From NCBI RefSeq assembly GCF_040270295.1, contig NZ_JBELOE010000143.1: a stretch of DNA of 64,000 nt; one strand, 5' to 3'. A program made the translations under genes and the position numbers. Below, in pieces: positions 34,918 to 43,053 of this stretch. The first letter of the stretch is position 1. Each line of letters starts with the position of its first letter. Source of the stretch: Catenovulum sediminis (GTDB taxonomy: Bacteria; Pseudomonadota; Gammaproteobacteria; Enterobacterales; Alteromonadaceae). Under the pieces are notes generated by a model. It ran no database searches. It was not told the origin of the DNA and worked only from the letters and a program-made list of their open reading frames with translations.

Positions 34918-37900
34918 CTAATCATGCGAGCACAAAAGAAAAGCATCCGGGTTCGCTTGTAATATTTCTAGCGCTTCTTCGTACTCGATTTCATCGATAC
35001 AAGTAATAAGCTGATCAATAATATTAACGGCTTTGACATGATGCCTGAGCTGCTTTAACTCGGGCACTAAATCTTCTGCTTTAGCATCGGATTGACTCAA
35101 ATAACCGGCTAATTGCTGAAGCAACCCATCTACTGTTTGCTGATCAAATTCACCCGGCTCGACCTCCTGCTCACCAAATCGTTCAATAAATGGCTTCAGT
35201 GCCAACAACAAAGCGTTCAGTTTGTGAATCACTACATCCACTAACTCTTCGTAAGGGTCTTTGTTTTCGATGGCAACTTCCAGTTTGTGAGCAAACCGGG
35301 CCAACTCATTGGCACCAATGTACGCTGCGTTTGACTTCAACGAGTGCGCTTTAATATGCAATTTATCCAATGCGTGCTGATTGCTTAGCTGCAACATAGC
35401 ATCCGCCACTGTCAGATTGTCCTGATAAAAGGTCTCGATTAAACTGAGATACAAATTTTCTCTGCCTTGCATCTTCGCGATCGCTTCACTGATATCCAAC
35501 ATGGGTAAAGCCAGCAACTCTTCAAATTCACTCGCGCGCGTCTCTACCTTGTTTTTGCGCTTCACTTTAGATTTATCAATCCACCTGTGTAACATGGAAT
35601 ATAACTCGTTAGGATCAATCGGTTTTGTAATATGAGCATTCATCCCTGCATTTAAGCTTTTTTCTGCATCCCCAACCATCGCATGTGCGGTCATCGCGAT
35701 GATAGGCAAAACATCAGCTCCTAATATACTTCTGATCTCACGAGTGGCCGTTAAACCATCCATATCAGGCATCTGAATATCCATCAAAACTAAGTCATAA
35801 TTGTTATGTAACACTTTATCAATTGCCTGAATGCCATTCTCAGCAATATCAATTTGCACGCCCGTTTCTTTTAAAAAGCCAATTGCAACTTGGCGATTTA
35901 ATTTATTGTCTTCTACCAGCAGGATATTGGCTTCAGATAAATCAATCGTAGTTTCTACCGGTAATTCAGTCACATCATGCTCCGAGCGACTCACATCAAC
36001 CGGTAAACATTGAATTAACGCATCAAATAACCCCGACTGACTGACCGGCTTTTCTAAAAATGCATCTAACTGCACCTGATTTTCTGCTGCTTGTTTTTTA
36101 GCATCATCTTTATCATACGAAGAGATCATTAAAATGGCCGGCAATGTATCTTTCCCCATTTCTGTTTTTATAATTTGGGATGCCTCAATACCATTCATTT
36201 CTGGCATTCGCCAATCCATCACGATTAAATCAAATTGCTGGCCACTATTTTGAGCCGCTTGCACTGCATCAATTGCCTGAATCCCGTTCACGGCTTCAAC
36301 AATAGAAGCTTTGTATAAAACAAACAAATCTTTCAGAACCGTGCGGGATATCGAATTATCGTCAACAATTAACACCCTTAGCGGCCGTCCATTTATGGTT
36401 ACGTCTTTGATAGTTTGATTATTGTTATTGCCCGCACATTCAATTGAAAACCTGAAAGTAGAACCCTGTCCTTTTTTACTTTTGACAGAAATATCGCCGC
36501 CCATCAATCCCACCAGCTCTTTGCTGATAGCCAAGCCGAGTCCCGTCCCACCATATTTTCGGGTGACCGACTCATCAGCCTGCGAAAAAGATTTAAATAG
36601 CTTAGACAGCTGCGCGTCGTCCATCCCAACACCGGTATCTATGACGGCAAAATCGAGTTGATAGAAACCTTTTTCATGGCGTTTTGCATCGACTAATACA
36701 TTTACATGTCCCGTCTCTGTAAATTTAATGGCATTGGAGATTAAATTGACCAAAACCTGTTGTAATCTCAGTGGATCACTTTCGATAAACTTGGGCACAC
36801 TCGGCTTTAAATCCAATATCAATTCAATACCTTTAGAGTGCGCTTTAATGGCACAAATATTAACCGAACGTTCTATTATTTTTTCTAGGTTAAACTGCAC
36901 TTTTTCAATGTTTAGCTTGCCCGCTTCAACTTTTGAATAGTCTAAAACGTCATTAATGATACCCAGCAAAACATTTGCCGAACTATTAATTTTTGTTAGA
37001 AAGTCACGCTGTTCAACAGTCAAATTAGACTTTAGAGCAAGCTGACTTAAGCCAATAACAGCATTCATTGGGGTGCGTATTTCATGGCTCATTTTTGCTA
37101 AAAATTCAGACTTAGCCAAGTTAGCACTTTGTGCTTCTTGGCTTGCAATTCTCAGTTGCTCTGTGCGCTGTTCGACTTTTTGCTCTAAACCTTCATGTGC
37201 TTCAAATATCGTATTCGCCATAGCGGTAAAGGTGTTGGCCAGTTGACCAATTTCATCCGTGCGATGAACAGGCAACGGGTTGCGGCCCTGATCAACAAAA
37301 CGAGCGCCTTGTGCCATACCAGCTGATGCATCGATAAACGAATTTACAGGGCGAATCACTTTACTTCGTAAAACTAAAAACAAAGCCCATAACTCAAATA
37401 TCAATGAACCCAACCCTAAAACCAAAATAAATCGAGCGGCATAAAAAGCGCTGTCAGACAATAAACTTTTCGGAAAAACAGTGACAAACAACCATTCAGT
37501 TGCTGGCATTTTAGCGACGGCAATAAAACTATCTGTCATTTTATCCAGTAAAACGGTATAGCGCGCAGTATCTTGCTCAGCCCAATCCAGTATCAGTTGA
37601 GTTTGGTTTAGTAACGCTCTGTCTTGTGTTTGAGCAACCGACAAAACACCTTTTTGTTTTAATAAACCGTCGACATGATTTGGGTGGGCGATTAACCTTT
37701 GATCTTTACGAATAATAAAATTGTAAGCACCTTCCAACTTGTCATTAAATACACTATTAAATAAATCATTCAGCAAGATATCATGCCCGACATCTAACAA
37801 AGTCTGTCCGTTGTAGTCCATAACCGGTGTTTTTAACGTCACCATCCACTCATCCGCTGTTGGGTCATGATATAACCCAGTCCAAATCGGCTTTCGCGAA

Positions 37901-38538
37901 GGGTTATTTTGTTCGGTTGCGACATACACCCACTCTTCATTTCGAATATCTAAATCAGCCGGTGCCGCTGCAGACCAATGCACCCCCTGCCAATAACCTA
38001 TCATTGCGCCCTCCGGCGTGGTGATGTAAGTATTGGCAGCCAAATGATTCCAACTCGGGCCATAGCGGGTTAACAACCGAAAAGCGACCACTAAACGCGC
38101 TTTTAAATCATCTGACACCGGATGCTCGGCTCGCGGAATAAATGAATTGAACGAATCAACCGGCAAACCACTTGCTAATTCAATTCCATTAAAAAACTCA
38201 GATTTAGAACGTGTTGTGCCATCTCCCGGCTGAAAATAAAAATAATCGAAGTTTTTAACTAACTTTTGTTTATCTGCTGTTTGATAGGACTGAATAAATT
38301 GATTTTTAAAAATAAGATGGTTTTGTTTGGCCAATTGAAAGATTTCGTTTTCCTTCTCTCCCCTCTCTGCAATATATTTCGCAAGTTTATCAACGGTTTG
38401 CTCTTCTAATGTCGAAACTATATGCCAGTAACTCATAATAGACATAATGAAGACAATGGGTGCCACTCGCAGTGTCATCTGCAACAAAGTCGAGCGCGCA
38501 AGAGAGCCCTTTATCCTGTTATTGTCCATAGCCTTCAT
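34918..38538 (-). CDS. Hybrid sensor histidine kinase with two receivers and an Hpt domain
   Basis: A 1206-residue membrane kinase (start ATG 38538 after AGGATC). Order: TM1 (about 22-42), a large periplasmic Cache-like sensor (about 45-365), TM2 (about 370-390), HAMP, then DHp with phospho-His485 in KMSHEIRTPMNAVIGLS, and HATPase with DTGVGM and GTGLGLAISK. Two receivers follow (about 720-840, MDWRMPEMNGIE; and 868-985, LMDIQMPDMDGLT) and a C-terminal Hpt (about 1050-1150, KAHSLKSNAAYIGA). It should run a His-Asp-His-Asp phosphorelay; the output regulator is not adjacent. Ligand unknown. Confidence 0.93.
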   Translation of the reverse strand: MKAMDNNRIKGSLARSTLLQMTLRVAPIVFIMSIMSYWHIVSTLEEQTVDKLAKYIAERGEKENEIFQLAKQNHLIFKNQFIQSYQTADKQKLVKNFDYFYFQPGDGTTRSKSEFFNGIELASGLPVDSFNSFIPRAEHPVSDDLKARLVVAFRLLTRYGPSWNHLAANTYITTPEGAMIGYWQGVHWSAAAPADLDIRNEEWVYVATEQNNPSRKPIWTGLYHDPTADEWMVTLKTPVMDYNGQTLLDVGHDILLNDLFNSVFNDKLEGAYNFIIRKDQRLIAHPNHVDGLLKQKGVLSVAQTQDRALLNQTQLILDWAEQDTARYTVLLDKMTDSFIAVAKMPATEWLFVTVFPKSLLSDSAFYAARFILVLGLGSLIFELWALFLVLRSKVIRPVNSFIDASAGMAQGARFVDQGRNPLPVHRTDEIGQLANTFTAMANTIFEAHEGLEQKVEQRTEQLRIASQEAQSANLAKSEFLAKMSHEIRTPMNAVIGLSQLALKSNLTVEQRDFLTKINSSANVLLGIINDVLDYSKVEAGKLNIEKVQFNLEKIIERSVNICAIKAHSKGIELILDLKPSVPKFIESDPLRLQQVLVNLISNAIKFTETGHVNVLVDAKRHEKGFYQLDFAVIDTGVGMDDAQLSKLFKSFSQADESVTRKYGGTGLGLAISKELVGLMGGDISVKSKKGQGSTFRFSIECAGNNNNQTIKDVTINGRPLRVLIVDDNSISRTVLKDLFVLYKASIVEAVNGIQAIDAVQAAQNSGQQFDLIVMDWRMPEMNGIEASQIIKTEMGKDTLPAILMISSYDKDDAKKQAAENQVQLDAFLEKPVSQSGLFDALIQCLPVDVSRSEHDVTELPVETTIDLSEANILLVEDNKLNRQVAIGFLKETGVQIDIAENGIQAIDKVLHNNYDLVLMDIQMPDMDGLTATREIRSILGADVLPIIAMTAHAMVGDAEKSLNAGMNAHITKPIDPNELYSMLHRWIDKSKVKRKNKVETRASEFEELLALPMLDISEAIAKMQGRENLYLSLIETFYQDNLTVADAMLQLSNQHALDKLHIKAHSLKSNAAYIGANELARFAHKLEVAIENKDPYEELVDVVIHKLNALLLALKPFIERFGEQEVEPGEFDQQTVDGLLQQLAGYLSQSDAKAEDLVPELKQLRHHVKAVNIIDQLITCIDEIEYEEALEILQANPDAFLLCSHD

Positions 38539-38710
38539 ATTTTGATCCTATCGCCCCAAACCAACTCACTTTGTAACTGTCATTTTTTAACTATACTGTA
38601 ATTTGAGTTTATCACAGCAATCCAACCAGTGTGTAAATAGCAATCTAAATAAACAAGTTCATAAACAAGTATATTGGTTGATATGCGAATACACGGCAGA
38701 ATGGAATATT

Positions 38711-41065
38711 ATGAATTCACTAAAACCCACTCAAGTTATCGGCAGCATCGTCTATTTTTTAATGTCCGTCCCCCTCAACGCAGCAGAAAATATTGCACAA
38801 ACAAAGCAATCCGAAACGATTTTTGAGGTGATAGAAGTCAACGCACAAAAAAACCGGCAAAACCCACAAGAAGTATCGGTTTCTTTATCCGCTTTAAGTA
38901 ATGACGCCATCCAGACACTTGGTTACGATAATGCCGCGCAAATTGCAAATCAAATACCTGGGGTCAATATTAGCGACATTGCAGGCACACCAAACAATAT
39001 TTTAATTTCAATCCGCGGCGCTTCACAAAATGACTTTGCAGATCACAATGAATCACCAAATGCCGTGTATGTTGACGAGGTTTATATCAGTGCACTGGGG
39101 GGAATTGGCAGTCAGCTGTACGATCTCCAACAGATAGAGATTCTGCGCGGCCCACAAGGTACCTTGTTTGGTCGCAATGCAACTGGGGGGTTAGTCCATC
39201 TTATTACACAAAAACCAAGTCAAAACTTATCCGGTTATTTAGAAGCCGAAGTTGGCTCATTTAATCGTCAGTTAATTGAAGGGGCAATCGGAGGTGGTAA
39301 CTCGACGATCGCAGCAAGAATTGCAGGTCAGATACTTAAACAAGATGGCTATATTAAAAACAGAATAGGCGAAGATATGATCAGCGCAGATCGATTGGCT
39401 ATCCGTGGACAAGTATTAGTGACCCCACATGAGGATTTCAATATTTTATTTGCCACCAGCCTAAACCAAACCAATGACAAACCGGGCTCAACTTACGAAC
39501 ACCGAGCGGCTTATGTGAAAGCGCAAGATCATAATCGCGGACATTATCTGAATGCTCAGGATAACCTGTATGACACTTGTGCAGGCTGCGACATGTTTGG
39601 ATATAAAGATCCCGACGGTTTTGACGTATGGAGCAGTGATATTGACCGTACTGATAGCAAAACTGAGCGCGATATGTGGCAACATACAATTAAACTGAGC
39701 TGGCAAATGCGAGAATTCGAATTCATCAGTTTATCTGATTATCAATCGTTGGAAAAAACTTACGAAGAAGATTGTGATGGTTCACCGAACCCAGTATGTG
39801 GGTTTGGTACATATCAAGATTCTAATCAATTTAGCCACGAATTCAGGCTTTCTGAACAGACAGGCGCGTTTAGATGGTTATTAGGTGCCAATTACTTAAA
39901 AATAACGGGCGATTATGAAAATCATTTATGGGTTGAAATTGCAGATTATTACCCCTCCAGTGTTTATAGCTTAACGACAGAATCGAAAGCTCTGTTTGGC
40001 CAATTAGAATATGACATTCACCACAATCTTGTGTTTACCTTAGGGGCGCGAATAACAAAAGATTCACGTGATATGGCATACACCAATCGATTATTAGCTG
40101 AGGGCGATCGGCACTCCCCCGCTAAAAATATCTTATTACAATACGATGACCAGCGAATATTTGATCGCCTAACCGAGCAAACTGAGTGCCAACAAATGGG
40201 CGGTCAATACACTGAAGATGAGCTGACTGCGGATTTTGGAGGTATCTGTGACAAAACCGGTATTATTGATAGGTCAAGCGGTGAATCTTTCTGGTCTTAT
40301 AAAACTGCACTGAATTATCACCCGAAAGACAATATGATGTGGTATGCATCTTATTCACGCGGAGTAAAAGGAGGAGGCTATTCGGCACCATTTGAAGCAA
40401 TTTTAAAAGTAGAACAACTCCCATACCAGCATGAAATTATTGATAATTACGAAATTGGTTTTAAAAGCTGGCTTGCCAATCACACGCTCAGATTAAACAG
40501 TGCGGTTTTTTATGCAGACTATAACGACTATCAGGCGTTTGATTTGCAGGGTTTAACTCAGGTAATTACCAATCAACAGGCTTATTTGCGAGGGGCTGAA
40601 CTAGAAGCGTTATGGTTACCTGCTGATAGTTGGTCACTGAATATTGGAATAGCGCTACTCGATGCAAACATGCAAGATTATATTTTGCCAGATGGCAGCA
40701 CTATGGATACCAAACTCCCACAAGCACCCGCCTACACTTTCAACGCGATGCTACAAAAGTCTTGGCAAATCAGCCGCGCGGCTGATATCCGCGCCAGTTT
40801 GGATTATTCTCTAACCGATGAACAATACTATTCGTTAGCAAACCACCCAACAACTTACGAAAATGGTTATCAAGTGTTCAATGCAAGACTCACATATGAG
40901 CAGTACCATGCAGGCTGGAGCGCCTCATTCTGGCTAAAAAATATCAGCAATGAAAAATATGCAACCTATGGCTTTGATGCTTCCGGCGTATTTGGTTATT
41001 CATTTTTATCCTACGCACCACCGAGAACGGCAGGCATAAATTTTACCTATCAATTTGGGATTTAA
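38711..41065 (+). CDS. TonB-dependent outer-membrane receptor
   Basis: The ATG at 38711 gives 784 residues with a signal peptide (MNSLKPTQVIGSIVYFLMSV...LNA/AENI); the open frame reaches 38603 but would put 36 odd residues before it. A TonB-box-like EVIEVNA precedes the plug (IPGVNISDI, ILRGPQGTLFGRNATGG), then the 22-stranded barrel with KGGGYSAPF and a C-terminal AGINFTYQF-GI. It imports an unknown ligand through the outer membrane using TonB energy. It ends 124 bases upstream of the quinoprotein operon on the same strand and may supply it with substrate or iron. Confidence 0.93.
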   Translation: MNSLKPTQVIGSIVYFLMSVPLNAAENIAQTKQSETIFEVIEVNAQKNRQNPQEVSVSLSALSNDAIQTLGYDNAAQIANQIPGVNISDIAGTPNNILISIRGASQNDFADHNESPNAVYVDEVYISALGGIGSQLYDLQQIEILRGPQGTLFGRNATGGLVHLITQKPSQNLSGYLEAEVGSFNRQLIEGAIGGGNSTIAARIAGQILKQDGYIKNRIGEDMISADRLAIRGQVLVTPHEDFNILFATSLNQTNDKPGSTYEHRAAYVKAQDHNRGHYLNAQDNLYDTCAGCDMFGYKDPDGFDVWSSDIDRTDSKTERDMWQHTIKLSWQMREFEFISLSDYQSLEKTYEEDCDGSPNPVCGFGTYQDSNQFSHEFRLSEQTGAFRWLLGANYLKITGDYENHLWVEIADYYPSSVYSLTTESKALFGQLEYDIHHNLVFTLGARITKDSRDMAYTNRLLAEGDRHSPAKNILLQYDDQRIFDRLTEQTECQQMGGQYTEDELTADFGGICDKTGIIDRSSGESFWSYKTALNYHPKDNMMWYASYSRGVKGGGYSAPFEAILKVEQLPYQHEIIDNYEIGFKSWLANHTLRLNSAVFYADYNDYQAFDLQGLTQVITNQQAYLRGAELEALWLPADSWSLNIGIALLDANMQDYILPDGSTMDTKLPQAPAYTFNAMLQKSWQISRAADIRASLDYSLTDEQYYSLANHPTTYENGYQVFNARLTYEQYHAGWSASFWLKNISNEKYATYGFDASGVFGYSFLSYAPPRTAGINFTYQFGI

Positions 41066-41189
41066 TACTCAGAACAGGACAACATCTTATTGACGCTGTT
41101 TTTATCATCAATTAACTTAACACAGGGCGTGTTGTATTTACGGTTTTAACGCACCGCTTAATTTAATAAGTTTAAAAGGAAGCCGGATC

Positions 41190-41549
41190 ATGAATGTTAA
41201 TCCACGGAATACCGCAATATCATACTTTGTCTCATTGGATATGCTTACCAATACATTTTTTAATGAAGGGCGGTTAGCATTAATCAATGCATCTAAAACC
41301 CACACACTGACTTCATTTAAAATTTGGTACAAAAATAAATGGCGTAATACAGAAGTCAGAGCAAACCCAAATAATGTGTATTTAAAACCAAATGAACAAA
41401 TGTCGATCAGTTTTTTATGTGACTTTGAAACAAGAGTCAAATACCTTGCCACTTTTGTCGATCCGAATCGTCCGCATGCGGGATTAATCGAACAAAAAGG
41501 TGAAGCCATGCTATGCGAATTAAAGTCATTCTCCATCAACACTCAATAA
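41190..41549 (+). CDS. Unknown 119-residue protein, first gene of the quinoprotein operon
   Basis: I do not recognise this protein. It follows a strong AAAGGAAGCC ribosome-binding site. The pattern is beta-rich with no signal peptide (SYFVSLDMLTNTFFN, then SFKIWYKNKW, VYLKPNEQMSISFLC). It has two cysteines, each followed by an acidic residue: Cys77 (LCDFE) and Cys109 (LCELK). It lies 37 bases before a ferritin-like gene, with a TAAAAAA heptamer array between. It could be a small subunit, chaperone or substrate of the maturation enzymes downstream. The antisense frame at 41138-41542 has no visible ribosome-binding site and is a shadow. Confidence 0.6.
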   Translation: MNVNPRNTAISYFVSLDMLTNTFFNEGRLALINASKTHTLTSFKIWYKNKWRNTEVRANPNNVYLKPNEQMSISFLCDFETRVKYLATFVDPNRPHAGLIEQKGEAMLCELKSFSINTQ

Positions 41550-41573
41550 AAAATAAAAAATAAAAAATAAAAA
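41547..41573 (+). repeat. Four tandem TAAAAAA heptamers at the stop codon
   Basis: Thymines recur every 7 bases at 41547, 41554, 41561 and 41568, each followed by A-runs. The first TAA is the stop codon of the 119-residue protein. The array sets the distance to the AAGGAG that serves the next gene (GTG at 41587). Confidence 0.85.
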
Positions 41574-41586
41574 CAAGGAGCATTAA

Positions 41587-43053
41587 GTGGCCAGCCAACA
41601 CAGCAAACATTTGTTAAATTTTCCAGATATGCGTAACGAAAAACTCCCTATCAACCTGGGCAAACCTGGACAATTTACCTGGCGTGACTATTTGCTTATG
41701 TTGCTCGATATTGATGCAGGTATCGAGCATGCACTGATGGTGCAGTATCTATATGCGGCATACTCATTGGGCGGGGCACAAGTACCACCAGACAAAAGAG
41801 AGATGGTACGGCGTTGGCAGCAAACCATTCTCAGCATCGCCAAAGAAGAAATGGGCCACTTAATTACAGTACAAAACGCGATAACCCTGATGGGCGGCGT
41901 TATCAGCATGGAACGCAATGACTATCCGTGGGATCATGAGTTTTATCCATTTCCTTTTGAACTCGAGCCCCTCACGCTTAATTCACTGGCCAAATATGTT
42001 TATGCAGAAGCCCCCGAAGAGTGGAATGAAGCACACTATTGCCGAGAAATTTGTGACAAATTGCAGCACGGGCCCACGCCCCCAAAAGATAAAGTTAAAT
42101 CCGTTGGAGCATTATTTAAGACAATTCTGGCAATCTTAAAAGATCCCAACCGTATTACGGAAGACGATTTTCATCCTGAGACATACGCCTATCAAGCAGA
42201 ATGGGCAGCATGGTCTTGTAATCATGGTGTGCCCAGTGGCGAACAAGCGTCAAACCAATTACAAGGCAGTAAAAGCAAAACGGTAAAAACCTGCCCAACA
42301 ACGGCAGATGTCATTATTGTTCCGGTCGCCACGCGAGATGACATGATAGAAGCATTAGAGCAAGTCGCAGAACAAGGTGAAGCGCCTAAATCCGCGACTG
42401 AAGAATCTCACTTTCACCGCTTTTTAAAAATTTACCAAGAATATAAACAACACTTTCCAGAAAACAGCCCGATAAAACCCTACAAAGCACTGCCCGTCAA
42501 CCCGACAACCTTTGATCATATTCAACAACAAAGTGGCGATTTATCTGGCACTAGTACCCAGATAACACATCCGATTAGTATTAAGTGGGCCAACTTATTC
42601 GATTTGCGCTATCGCCTTTTATTAACTTTTTTAACCCACACATTTCGTCTAGCTCGAGGTGTAAATGCCAACAATGGACCAGGTACTTATCAGGCCGTCA
42701 TGCACAATGCCTTTAAAGAAATGTATAATCTGAAAAGCATTTCAGATATTCTTACGCGTAGTCCGCTGCACACAGGTATGGATAATGAAGACACGTTCAG
42801 ACCCGCCGGCCCTACATTTCAAATGCCATACAGTTTAGAGTTGCCCGCCAGTGAACTTAGTTGCTGGTTACAATATCGCGATATTTTCGCAGCTTGCAAA
42901 GAAATTAGAGCTTGGTTGTTCGACTGGCTCGACGAAAAAGATCAACAACAAATAAAATATCTACATGCGATGGAAAATATAGACAACGAAACCTTGCATT
43001 GGCTGGATACCGTCATAGAAGCACACAAATTAGCACGGAGCATGCGTTCATGA
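41587..43053 (+). CDS. Ferritin-like diiron-type protein (VioB-like domain)
   Basis: A 488-residue protein with GTG start at 41587, 8 bases after AAGGAG. The N-terminal half has a four-helix ferritin-like pattern with acidic/His ligands: Glu47-His48 (AGIEHALMVQYLY), and Glu87/Glu88 with His91 (AKEEMGHLITV). The arrangement resembles the ferritin-like domain of VioB/RebD (iminophenyl-pyruvate dimer synthases). The C-terminal half is helical and unassigned; no signal peptide. It overlaps the quinoprotein gene by four bases (ATGA). Iron or oxygen chemistry on the oxidase's substrate or product is an inference. Confidence 0.7.
   Translation: MASQHSKHLLNFPDMRNEKLPINLGKPGQFTWRDYLLMLLDIDAGIEHALMVQYLYAAYSLGGAQVPPDKREMVRRWQQTILSIAKEEMGHLITVQNAITLMGGVISMERNDYPWDHEFYPFPFELEPLTLNSLAKYVYAEAPEEWNEAHYCREICDKLQHGPTPPKDKVKSVGALFKTILAILKDPNRITEDDFHPETYAYQAEWAAWSCNHGVPSGEQASNQLQGSKSKTVKTCPTTADVIIVPVATRDDMIEALEQVAEQGEAPKSATEESHFHRFLKIYQEYKQHFPENSPIKPYKALPVNPTTFDHIQQQSGDLSGTSTQITHPISIKWANLFDLRYRLLLTFLTHTFRLARGVNANNGPGTYQAVMHNAFKEMYNLKSISDILTRSPLHTGMDNEDTFRPAGPTFQMPYSLELPASELSCWLQYRDIFAACKEIRAWLFDWLDEKDQQQIKYLHAMENIDNETLHWLDTVIEAHKLARSMRS

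Noticed and set aside
41138..41542. Antisense 134-codon frame opposite the 119-residue protein
   Set aside because: No ribosome-binding site, a low-complexity predicted protein, and it conflicts with the strong AAAGGAAGCC-ATG of the plus-strand gene in an intact operon.
42912..43049. Upstream ATG of the LodA-like gene (42912)
   Set aside because: It lies inside the ferritin-like gene; the ATG at 43050 overlaps the ferritin stop by four bases and gives the family N-terminus.
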